Positions 15,804 through 23,369 of a DNA stretch of 23,369 bases are shown here, one piece after another (positions within the stretch are counted from its first letter, which is position 1; each line of letters opens with the position of its first letter). The stretch is from RQOF01 sp964394475 (GTDB taxonomy: Bacteria > Calditrichota > Calditrichia > RBG-13-44-9). Where the stretch lies: the NCBI GenBank assembly GCA_964394475.1, contig CAYMXZ010000030.1, positions 1-23,369 on the forward strand, in the 5' to 3' direction. Position numbers and translations under genes: made by a program. The notes under the pieces were generated by a model. It was not told where the DNA came from. It saw nothing but the letters and a program-made list of their open reading frames with translations, and made no database searches.

Positions 15804-18584
15804 ATGAAACAAATTTCATTTATTATCGGTGCCATTATTTTCATCAGTGCAGTCACTCAGTCCTTTTCTCAGAAATCGACGGGTACCCTGCAGGGAAAGA
15901 TTATCGACTTTAATTCCGGACAGCCGCTCAGCGGGGTGCTGGTTCGCCTGGAAGGAACAAACTTTACTGCTCGCAGCGATGCCCAGGGTAGCTTCCGAAT
16001 ATCAGATCTACCAGTCGGTAAATATAACGTGATGTGTCTGCATAGTAAATGTTATTGTACCATGAGCGATCCCATTGAAATTCAAGAAGGTAAAGTAACA
16101 GAGGCTGAATTTAAAATGTTACCGGGGGATCCAGATAAATTGCTCTACTTTGCAGTTGGGGGAATTACCATCACGGCTGACCGCGACCTGGTTCCTGAGT
16201 CGCATGAAACTGTACATAAAATTTCATCAGGAGAGATAGAACATCTTCAAGCCACCAATTTGGGCGATATACTCGATTTAATTCCAGGCGTTGAGCGAAA
16301 AAACCGACCCGGTTTAGCTAAACGAGCATTTGTTGGCCTGCGGGGAATCGAAACGGATAATTCTAATGATCGACCGGATATTTTCGGCACCAAAATTATT
16401 GTTGATGAAATCCCCTTATCAAATAATACCAATCTAAATGTTGGTAGCGGTGTGACCTACGGGACAAATGTGACGTCTAATGTGGGGACCGGCGTGGATT
16501 TGCGGGCGCTGGTAGCTGATAATATTCAAGAAGTTGAAGTGCTCTCTGGAGTTCCCTCCGTGGAGTACGGAGATCTAACCACTGGTCTGGTAAAAGTAAA
16601 AACTCTCTCCGGGGCTCGACCGTTACGCTTGAAAATGAAAACGAACCCGGATACCCGTGAGTTTAACCTCCATGGCGGTCAACCCCTCGTCTCTCACTGG
16701 ACCACTAACTATAATTTCAACTATGCCTATAGCCTGCGAGATCTGCGAACCAAAGGCGATGAAGTATCACGTGTATCTGGCCAGCTAAACCTGGATTTTC
16801 AACCAGCTGACCGTGGATTTGTATGGACGAACCGTCTATTTTATTCGCAACTTTTTGAAGATTACTACCTGCCCAATGATCCGATGGCCACCCGGGCTTA
16901 CGGTAAGGACTATTCACTCAACCTGGGAACGGTGGTTGAAAAGAAGGTGGGAAAAGTCTCTCGCGCCCAATTGACGGCTTACATTAATTATACTCGCCGG
17001 AAGAATTTTACCCGACGCCTGACCGTTACTGATCCAACTTATCTTAGTTACCTGATGGACTCCGGAACTATCGAGGGTATTCTGATAACCGATCCCTATT
17101 TTGCCGAAATTAATACCCTGGGCAAGGAATTTGGGTTAGGAGCAAAATTGAAAATGGAACATCGGATTTTTATTAGAAAGATACTTCACTCACTTTTATA
17201 TGGTATAGAATACCTATATGAGGATAATCGCGGTCCGGGTAAACAATTTGATCCACTAAAACCACCCTATGGAAATACCGGCCAACGGCCCCGGACTTTT
17301 AGTGAAGTACCGGGTTTTACCCAGCTGAGTATATTCTTGGAAGATCGCATCACAGGTAAATATCTGTTTCCTTATACCATTACGTTAGGCATAAGAGGTG
17401 AGATGTATAATCCAGAACAGCTGGGCGGAAAAAATCTGATAATAAGTCAAAATGGATCATTTTGGAATCCACGTTTTGGGGTACAGCTAAAACCCTTGAA
17501 AAAATTTCAGATCCGCGGCAGTTATGGAATTACCTCAAAAGCTCCTTCGTTGAATGATGTTTATCCTGAGACGGTCTATTATGATGTTCTGGAGTGGGGG
17601 AGAGACCCCGATGATCCCACAGGATTAGATAGTATCCCTCTCATTACCACTTATGCGTATCGGTTAAAGAACGAACATTTAAAGGGATATACGCAGGCCA
17701 AGTATGAAGTGGGAGTGGATTATCAGTTGAAAAATCTGGGCATCTCTCTTACAGGTTATCATCAAAAAACAAAAGGAACAGTTACCAGCATCGATCTACC
17801 ATACCACGATACGCGTTATTTTTGGCCCAATTGGCCATCACCGGAAGGAAAAATTCTGAGAAGTGAGCGGGAAATCTTATTGAGCGGTTATCAGATAAAA
17901 CAAAATCTGGGGTGGAATATTCGGCAGGGACTGGAAATCAGCATACGAACACATCGTCTGCCGCTTCTGAATATGATGTTTCGAATCAGTGGGTCTTACA
18001 ATTTCAAACGATACGGCTCGGAAATGTCCCTTGATCTCGATACACCGCAACGATTTACCGAAATCACCACTACCGGCGATACCATTCAACATTATGCTTT
18101 TCCTTTGTATCCTCCCACCTCCAGTTGGCGACGGAATCTATTCATGAATTATAGCCTTGATTATGTCAATCAAACGCTGGGCATCTGGATTACTTTCACC
18201 ATGTATCATAAGATTTTTGAGAAAAAACAAAACTATGATATTCCCAGTTTGAAAAATTATGCCAATGGTTATTATGAAAATGGTGAATATGTGTTTATTT
18301 CGCCTCAGAAAGCAGAAGAGCTTGGATTATATACCACCATAGATGCGGCTGACGCCCTGGTTTATTCTTATCCGGCTAATTACTATTTTAATTTAACAGT
18401 GAGTAAGCAAATCTGGCAGGGAATTGAATTATCGCTTTTTGTTAATAATTTTTTGAATTCGCGTGGTTTTTATGTTGATCAGTATGGTCAGAATAGAATA
18501 GCTAATCCAGAAATTTTCTATGGGATTGAATTTAGTATGATACTTGATCCGCTCACCCGTTCGGTAAAAAATTGGATTTTCTGA
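15804..18584 (+). CDS. TonB-dependent outer-membrane receptor, copy 2
   Basis: The product has 926 residues from ATG 15804. In-frame TTG 15786 and ATG 15792 would put a polar stub before a clean signal peptide (MKQISFIIGAIIFISAVTQS), and GGTG lies 6 bases before 15804. A carboxypeptidase-regulatory-like domain (about 30-110) carries an unusual cluster C78-L-H80-S-K-C83-Y-C85 that copy 1 lacks. A TonB-box-like VGGITITADRD, a plug (about 140-270, with IEHLQATNLGDILDLIPG) and a long barrel ending in Phe follow. No STN domain is present, so it should not itself signal to the neighbouring sigma factor. It is homologous to copy 1 throughout (NPEIFYGIEFSM at the end). It heads a three-gene operon with the same gene order as receptor 1. 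Ligand unknown. Confidence 0.93.
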   Translation: MKQISFIIGAIIFISAVTQSFSQKSTGTLQGKIIDFNSGQPLSGVLVRLEGTNFTARSDAQGSFRISDLPVGKYNVMCLHSKCYCTMSDPIEIQEGKVTEAEFKMLPGDPDKLLYFAVGGITITADRDLVPESHETVHKISSGEIEHLQATNLGDILDLIPGVERKNRPGLAKRAFVGLRGIETDNSNDRPDIFGTKIIVDEIPLSNNTNLNVGSGVTYGTNVTSNVGTGVDLRALVADNIQEVEVLSGVPSVEYGDLTTGLVKVKTLSGARPLRLKMKTNPDTREFNLHGGQPLVSHWTTNYNFNYAYSLRDLRTKGDEVSRVSGQLNLDFQPADRGFVWTNRLFYSQLFEDYYLPNDPMATRAYGKDYSLNLGTVVEKKVGKVSRAQLTAYINYTRRKNFTRRLTVTDPTYLSYLMDSGTIEGILITDPYFAEINTLGKEFGLGAKLKMEHRIFIRKILHSLLYGIEYLYEDNRGPGKQFDPLKPPYGNTGQRPRTFSEVPGFTQLSIFLEDRITGKYLFPYTITLGIRGEMYNPEQLGGKNLIISQNGSFWNPRFGVQLKPLKKFQIRGSYGITSKAPSLNDVYPETVYYDVLEWGRDPDDPTGLDSIPLITTYAYRLKNEHLKGYTQAKYEVGVDYQLKNLGISLTGYHQKTKGTVTSIDLPYHDTRYFWPNWPSPEGKILRSEREILLSGYQIKQNLGWNIRQGLEISIRTHRLPLLNMMFRISGSYNFKRYGSEMSLDLDTPQRFTEITTTGDTIQHYAFPLYPPTSSWRRNLFMNYSLDYVNQTLGIWITFTMYHKIFEKKQNYDIPSLKNYANGYYENGEYVFISPQKAEELGLYTTIDAADALVYSYPANYYFNLTVSKQIWQGIELSLFVNNFLNSRGFYVDQYGQNRIANPEIFYGIEFSMILDPLTRSVKNWIF

Positions 18585-18633
18585 TGCCTTGAAATTTTAT
18601 AACATTCTGATTTATTATACATCAGGTAATTTT

Positions 18634-19740
18634 ATGAAGACCTTTATTTTTAGTTTTGTTCATTTATCTTTCCTACTAAGTCTTTTCGTTTTTAATTGTT
18701 CACCGGAAAAACCACTTTTACTGGATGGGAATATTTTTCTGGTGATCGCCGTTTTTGATACGAGTGGCACTTTTAATCCAGCAGATTCCAGCCGCTGTAC
18801 ACCGCTACCAGGCGCTCAGATAACTCTGGTGTCCAAGGAATATGAAAATCAGTTTACATTTTTCAGCGACAGCAATGGAATCGCTGAAATTTCAGGTATT
18901 TTAGCCTCTGATTATGAAATTTTTGTTGAGTATGAGATTTCAACTCGCCTGGTGTTGCTGGCTTCTAAGCAACGTAGTATCTATACCTCAAGCTCAGAAG
19001 TGGATACCATGTTCACACAGGCCAATTCGACTTCACCGCTGGTAATAAATGAAATCTATAGCTGCGGGCCACCCAACAATGTATTTTATTTTTATGATCA
19101 ATATGTGGAATTATACAACCGTTCAGATGAAGTACAATATCTGGATGGAATGATCATCACTCGGTGCCGAACTGCTGAAGAAATTGAACCGTTCATCGAA
19201 ATCTGGGATTATGTCGAAAACACCTATGCCTTTCAGTTTCCCGGATCTCCAGGTGGCACTGAGTATCCTGTGTATCCAGGTCAATTCGTCATCTTAGCTT
19301 CTGATGCTTATGACCATAGCCAGGTTATAGCCGGAGCGGTGGATCTTAGTCATGCGGACTGGGAGTTTGTGAATCAACTGAGCAGTGACTATGATAATCC
19401 GAATGTTCCCAATCTTCATAATATCAATCCCGCTCGAACAACCGATTATTTGATAAATCTTCGTTCCGACGCCGTCATTTTAGCCACCGGAACAAATTTC
19501 TGGCAAAATGGAGATTACGTAGATGTTCACATTTCTACGATTCTCGATGGGGTGGAATATAAAAGTTCTGGTACCACCAGCAAACGTTTAACCCGCCGGC
19601 TGGATAGCGGATATACCGGGGTAGGAGTCTCAAATTACAGCGGTAAGTCGCGCGAAAGAGTAACGCCGGGAAAGGATACGAATAACAGCACAGTTGATTT
19701 TACTGTTATTGATTTCCCAACGCCCGGATATAATCATTAA
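18634..19740 (+). CDS. DUF4876-like surface or periplasmic lipoprotein, copy 2
   Basis: The product has 368 residues from ATG 18634, with AGG 8 bases upstream; a TTG at 18589 would place a polar stub before the leader. The leader ends in LFVFNCSPEK, a probable lipoprotein Cys with Asn before it. A CnaB-like part (LPGAQITLVS ... DSNGIAEISG) is followed by a lamin-tail-like segment (LVINEIYSCG ... YVELYNRSDEVQYLDGMII). Hallmarks shared with copy 1 are LSHADWEF, DNPNVPNL, LDGVEYK and YSGKSRERV. It follows the receptor stop by 49 bases. The internal Cys in IYSCGPP replaces the polyproline of copy 1. The role is presumably to work with receptor 2 at the outer membrane; this is inferred from constant gene order. 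Confidence 0.82.
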   Translation: MKTFIFSFVHLSFLLSLFVFNCSPEKPLLLDGNIFLVIAVFDTSGTFNPADSSRCTPLPGAQITLVSKEYENQFTFFSDSNGIAEISGILASDYEIFVEYEISTRLVLLASKQRSIYTSSSEVDTMFTQANSTSPLVINEIYSCGPPNNVFYFYDQYVELYNRSDEVQYLDGMIITRCRTAEEIEPFIEIWDYVENTYAFQFPGSPGGTEYPVYPGQFVILASDAYDHSQVIAGAVDLSHADWEFVNQLSSDYDNPNVPNLHNINPARTTDYLINLRSDAVILATGTNFWQNGDYVDVHISTILDGVEYKSSGTTSKRLTRRLDSGYTGVGVSNYSGKSRERVTPGKDTNNSTVDFTVIDFPTPGYNH

Positions 19741-19779
19741 TAGGTGGAAATTTTTATTGAAGTTATTATAGAGTGAAAT

Positions 19780-21231
19780 ATGAAAACTATTTTCAAAATT
19801 ATAACTTTCTCCATATTCATGATCCTTTTATACAGCACGGGCCTCACTTCGGAATGGCGTCTCCTATCGCTGGGTAATGCCCGCCTCGCACTGCTGGATA
19901 GTGACAATGAACTGAATTTATATCAATACACTTTTAATCCGGCCTATATGCTCTTTGATGAATACCAGGACTGGTTAAAATTCTCGGGAGGTGGCGATTA
20001 TCATCACAGCAGTTTTCGGAGAAAATACGACCCAGAAATTGAACAAAATGTTTTTTTTCATTTCACCGGCTATAAAATAATGGCGGCCAATCAGGCAATT
20101 TGGGGAAAAGTGCGCTATGCTTTTAATAACCAGTATCATGTGCCATATGCTTTAGAATCTCGCCCTTATGCGGATGATCCCGTTTTGCTGGCCGATACCA
20201 CCATTGGGAATATTGTCTCAGACGGACCGGAAATCGAAATTGCTTATCATTATCAGCCCTGGTCGAAGTTGGGTGTTGGTTTAGAAGTTGTATATGATCT
20301 ATCAACGAGCCTAAAAGAACAATATACTCGTCCGCGAACTATCCATCGCGATTTTGCTCTCAAGTTTGGAATGGCCTACCATATACTTTCTCATTTTGTA
20401 ATCGGATCGTGGCTGCAAGCTTCGTTCTTACAAGATCAAATTGAATTAAATAAAAGCTGGGACGGAAAGGATATCTATACTCGTCGCTATCGCAGTGAAT
20501 TGGTCTACCGTGGAATCGTGCAGGAATTCGACCGATATATTAATCTGGATAGGTGGCACTATAATTTAGCCCTGCAGTTTCGACGTCAAAAATATCACAT
20601 GCTTTTATCTTTTGATTACCTGCATGATGCGCAGGAGGTGGCGGATAACACCGGAACGGTTCGCCAGATGGATTCCTATTGGTACCAGGATGGATATCAA
20701 CTGGATTATCGGGCGCGAATTTTCATTAACCAATTAACCGTTGGAGTATATGGCAGCTTCCTCTGGCAGGATGATTTTAGCAAACATCCCAATCTTCCTA
20801 TTTTGATTACCGACCGATCGCGTCACATCTACGAAGGCGGAATAGGTATCTCACTGCCCATTTCTTTTCTCCTGCTGGTCGGAGAAGTTGGCTATCAACA
20901 TTTAGAGGAAACCTATCAGGATTATCAGAGCAAACTCAGCTGGAATGGTCAAAATAATAAAATAACGGGAATTGCTGGATGTGAGTTTAACCTGGATCCT
21001 ATCCACTACCTGCGTTTAGGATATAGTTATAATGATTATAAAACAGGTTTCGAATCTCCACGTTATCTTCCCCAATATCAGGGGCACAGACTGTCACTTG
21101 GTCTGGCTGAAATGAGATCTTCTCATGAAATTGAGATACATTTTGACTATACGTTGAAAAACGCCAGAGAGACTGATCATTCTGATCATGGATGGCATGG
21201 CATCATCCATACCAGAATTTTTATTCCTTAA
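19780..21231 (+). CDS. DUF6850-like outer-membrane beta-barrel protein, copy 2
   Basis: The product has 483 residues. A signal peptide (about 1-24, ending near LTSEW) is followed by beta-barrel-type strands rich in Tyr, Trp and Arg. The motif LLSLGNARLALLDSDNELNLYQYTFNPAY near the start resembles the entry segment of periplasm-facing barrels of this kind. It is homologous to the barrel at 649-2181. Near the C-terminus four His residues lie close together (HSDHGWHGIIH), which copy 1 lacks, and the protein ends RIFIP. It lies 39 bases after the lipoprotein stop and is the last gene before a terminator. Family name is from recognition and context, not a search. Confidence 0.75.
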   Translation: MKTIFKIITFSIFMILLYSTGLTSEWRLLSLGNARLALLDSDNELNLYQYTFNPAYMLFDEYQDWLKFSGGGDYHHSSFRRKYDPEIEQNVFFHFTGYKIMAANQAIWGKVRYAFNNQYHVPYALESRPYADDPVLLADTTIGNIVSDGPEIEIAYHYQPWSKLGVGLEVVYDLSTSLKEQYTRPRTIHRDFALKFGMAYHILSHFVIGSWLQASFLQDQIELNKSWDGKDIYTRRYRSELVYRGIVQEFDRYINLDRWHYNLALQFRRQKYHMLLSFDYLHDAQEVADNTGTVRQMDSYWYQDGYQLDYRARIFINQLTVGVYGSFLWQDDFSKHPNLPILITDRSRHIYEGGIGISLPISFLLLVGEVGYQHLEETYQDYQSKLSWNGQNNKITGIAGCEFNLDPIHYLRLGYSYNDYKTGFESPRYLPQYQGHRLSLGLAEMRSSHEIEIHFDYTLKNARETDHSDHGWHGIIHTRIFIP

Positions 21232-21262
21232 AATTCTACACTATCTTCCGTTTCGATGCTTC

Positions 21263-21294
21263 GTTCCGCTGATGTTCTTTCAGTGGAACTTTTT
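21263..21294 (+). terminator. Rho-independent terminator of the receptor-2 operon
   Basis: GTTCCGCTGA (21263-21272) pairs along all ten positions (one G-T wobble) with TCAGTGGAAC (21280-21289) across a 7-base loop and is followed directly by TTTTT. It lies 32 bases after the barrel stop and separates the transport locus from valS. Confidence 0.88.
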
Positions 21295-21423
21295 CAGATT
21301 TCAGGACCTCAACTAAGAGAAGTCTTAATAAATTGATATTTTGTTTCTTTATTTAGTATGTGTTAAATTAAATTTTAAATTTATTCAGGCTGAAAGGTAA
21401 ACGTATAAAGTAATGAAAGTACA

Positions 21424-23369
21424 ATGATGAGTAATGATAGAGATTGGGGATCACAAATCCCCAAGGTTTATAATCCGCGGGAAGTGGAAGACCGCTGGTA
21501 CGAGTACTGGTTGAAAAATGGTTTTTTCAACGCTGATGTTAATCCCGAGAAACAGCCTTTTACCATCGTCATTCCGCCACCGAATGTGACCGCCGCTTTA
21601 CATATGGGTCATGCCTATAACAATACGATTCAGGACATCTATATTCGTTATAAACGCAAGCAGGGATATGAAACTTTGTGGTTGCCTGGAACCGATCACG
21701 CCGGTATTGCCACTCAGAATGTGGTAGAAAAAGAACTTAAGAAAGAGAATAAAACCCGCTTCGATTTAGGTCGCGAGGCTTTTGTAAAGCGAGTGTGGGA
21801 ATGGAAAGAACGCTATGGTAACCAGATCATTTATCAATTGAAAAAGATGGGGTGTTCCTGCGATTGGCGGCGTGAACGCTTTACCATGGATAAAGGATTG
21901 TCCCGAGCAGTATTGGAAGTGTTTATTCGCTTATATAATAAAGGATGGATTTATAAAGGAAGATACATCATTAACTGGTGCCCCCGCTGCGGAACCGCTA
22001 TCTCGGATGAAGAAGTGGAATACAAAGAAGTTAGCGGGAGATTATGGTATATCAAATACCCAGTGAAGGACAACACGGAATATGTGATCGTAGCTACGAC
22101 CCGTCCGGAGACCATGCTGGGTGATACCGCCGTCGCTGTTCATCCAGAAGATCAACGCTATCGGCATCTTATCGGGAAAACTGTCATTCTGCCCTTAATG
22201 AATCGAGAAATCCCGGTGATAGCCGATCGACAGGTAGATCCGGAGTTTGGGACAGGAGCGGTGAAGGTGACGCCTGCTCACGATCCGAACGATTTTGAGA
22301 TCAGTAAACGTCATCAACTGCCGGCGGTGGATATATTAAACACCGATGGAACGCTGAATAAGAATGCCGGCGCTTTTGCCAATCTGGATCGCTTCGAAGC
22401 CCGCAAACGAGTCGTGAAAGAGCTGGAAGAGCAGGGTTTGCTCCTGAAGATTACTGATCATCATCATAGTGTGGGACATTGCCATCGCTGTAGCACCATG
22501 ATCGAACCCTGGCTTTCCGAGCAATGGTTCGTTAAGATGAAAGATTTAGCCCGACCGGCTATTACGGTGGTTACCGAGGGAAGCTTGAAATTTCATCCGG
22601 CTGAGCGTTGGGAGAAAACCTACATCAATTGGCTGGAAAATATCCGCGATTGGTGCATCAGTCGGCAACTATGGTGGGGACATCGCATTCCGGTATATTA
22701 TTGTCAGAAATGTGGACATACGGTGGCTGCCCTGGAAATGCCGGTGAAATGTGAGAAATGTCTTGGCACAGAGTGGAAACAGGATGAAAATGTTCTCGAT
22801 ACCTGGTTTAGTTCCTGGCTGTGGCCTTTCTCCACACTGGGCTGGCCCGATCAGACTCCGGAATTGGAGTATTTCTATCCCACCGATCTGTTGATTACTG
22901 GACCGGATATCATCTTTTTCTGGGTAGCCCGAATGGTAATGGCCGGTATGGAGTTCATGAAGAAGATTCCTTTTAAGGACGTCTATCTCAATGGAATCAT
23001 TCGTGATCATTTAGGTCGCAAAATGAGCAAATCATTAGGTAATGGTATTGATCCGCTGGACATCATCGAAAAATACAGTGCAGATGCTATGCGTTTCACG
23101 CTGATTATGCTCAGTTCGGAAGGGCAGGACATTAACCTGGCGGAATCGCATTTCGAAATGGGGCGTAACTTTTCGAATAAAATTTGGAATGCCTATCGTT
23201 TCCTGGCTTTGAATCTGGAAAAACCGGCAGACAATTACCAGGATTATCAGCCGTATTATCAACTGGCAGATTATTGGATTTTGAGCCGCTTGCAGAAAAC
23301 CGTTGAAGCTGTTGGGAAAAGTCTGGACAATTTCCGCCTGAACGATTCATTGTCGGCGGTCTATCATTT
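21424..23369 (+). CDS. valS: Valyl-tRNA synthetase (partial, C-terminus outside window)
   Basis: About 648 codons are visible from ATG 21424 (a second ATG follows at once). This class I enzyme charges tRNA-Val with valine in the cytoplasm. The N-terminal PKVYNPREVEDRWYEYW and PPPNVTAALHMGHA hold the HIGH-type motif as HMGH. LWLPGTDHAGIATQ, the editing-domain motif TTRPETMLGDTAVAV and HDPNDFE, the tryptophan-rich ENIRDWCISRQLWWGHRIP and the second signature KMSKS (GRKMSKSLGN) are all present. Two Cys pairs (CPRCG near residue 187 and CQKCG ... CEKC near residue 425) resemble the zinc-binding parts of some ValRS enzymes. The window ends after the KMSKS loop, within the anticodon-binding domain. 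No T-box leader is visible upstream. It has its own upstream region of about 130 bases after the terminator and is unrelated to the transport cluster. Confidence 0.97.
   Translation, partial: MMSNDRDWGSQIPKVYNPREVEDRWYEYWLKNGFFNADVNPEKQPFTIVIPPPNVTAALHMGHAYNNTIQDIYIRYKRKQGYETLWLPGTDHAGIATQNVVEKELKKENKTRFDLGREAFVKRVWEWKERYGNQIIYQLKKMGCSCDWRRERFTMDKGLSRAVLEVFIRLYNKGWIYKGRYIINWCPRCGTAISDEEVEYKEVSGRLWYIKYPVKDNTEYVIVATTRPETMLGDTAVAVHPEDQRYRHLIGKTVILPLMNREIPVIADRQVDPEFGTGAVKVTPAHDPNDFEISKRHQLPAVDILNTDGTLNKNAGAFANLDRFEARKRVVKELEEQGLLLKITDHHHSVGHCHRCSTMIEPWLSEQWFVKMKDLARPAITVVTEGSLKFHPAERWEKTYINWLENIRDWCISRQLWWGHRIPVYYCQKCGHTVAALEMPVKCEKCLGTEWKQDENVLDTWFSSWLWPFSTLGWPDQTPELEYFYPTDLLITGPDIIFFWVARMVMAGMEFMKKIPFKDVYLNGIIRDHLGRKMSKSLGNGIDPLDIIEKYSADAMRFTLIMLSSEGQDINLAESHFEMGRNFSNKIWNAYRFLALNLEKPADNYQDYQPYYQLADYWILSRLQKTVEAVGKSLDNFRLNDSLSAVYH

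Noticed and set aside
21295..21423. T-box leader or riboswitch before valS
   Set aside because: The stretch of about 130 bases is AT-rich, too short for a T-box, and shows no specifier stem or antiterminator; T-boxes are mostly Firmicutes elements.
1..23369. CRISPR array, insertion sequence, integrase, tRNA or phage genes
   Set aside because: No spaced direct repeats, transposase or integrase motifs, or cloverleaf sequences were recognised on either strand.

Overview
The window looks like chromosomal DNA of a Gram-negative bacterium of the Bacteroidota/Calditrichota-like (FCB) assemblage. The base composition is moderate to AT-rich. Two TonB-dependent receptors begin with a carboxypeptidase-regulatory-like domain, and their partner genes resemble the DUF4876 and DUF6850 families known mainly from Bacteroidota. 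Several genes have clear Shine-Dalgarno sequences (before the genes at 607, 6536, 10965 and 11861). Bacteroidota rarely use these, so a non-Bacteroidota FCB lineage is plausible. This placement is inference from protein families and not a phylogenetic result.

Layout. (1) On the minus strand from 6213 down to the left edge: TonB-dependent receptor 1, a DUF4876-like lipoprotein, a DUF6850-like outer-membrane barrel, and the start of a secreted YCF48/BNR-type repeat protein cut by the window edge. (2) On the plus strand, 6536-13770: an inner-membrane NapH/NosR-type polyferredoxin carrying three HMA-like domains, a secreted protein with a gingipain-like (C25) caspase fold plus HEAT repeats, an ABC ATPase, its six-helix permease and a DUF4857-like membrane-anchored protein. 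The last three genes are tightly coupled. (3) On the minus strand, 15529-14037: an ECF sigma factor, a short one-helix probable anti-sigma factor and a CnrX/ZraP/Spy-like periplasmic sensor, closed by a rho-independent terminator. (4) On the plus strand, 15804-21231: a second, paralogous receptor, DUF4876-like lipoprotein and DUF6850-like barrel, ending at a strong terminator. (5) An unrelated housekeeping gene, valS, runs off the right edge.

How the genes may work together (inference). Regions 1-4 read as one envelope system. Two outer-membrane receptor/lipoprotein/barrel sets would capture or import a ligand. The inner-membrane polyferredoxin could supply electrons, and its HMA-like domains suggest a link to metal ions. 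The NosF/NosY-like ABC pair with the DUF4857-like protein would do energised work at the inner membrane. The regulator is of the type that senses periplasmic metal or envelope stress. The ligand is not shown by the sequence. Transition-metal or metal-complex acquisition or maturation is the best guess. The caspase-fold/HEAT protein is the least expected member.

No tRNA, rRNA, CRISPR array, insertion sequence, phage gene or attachment site was recognised.
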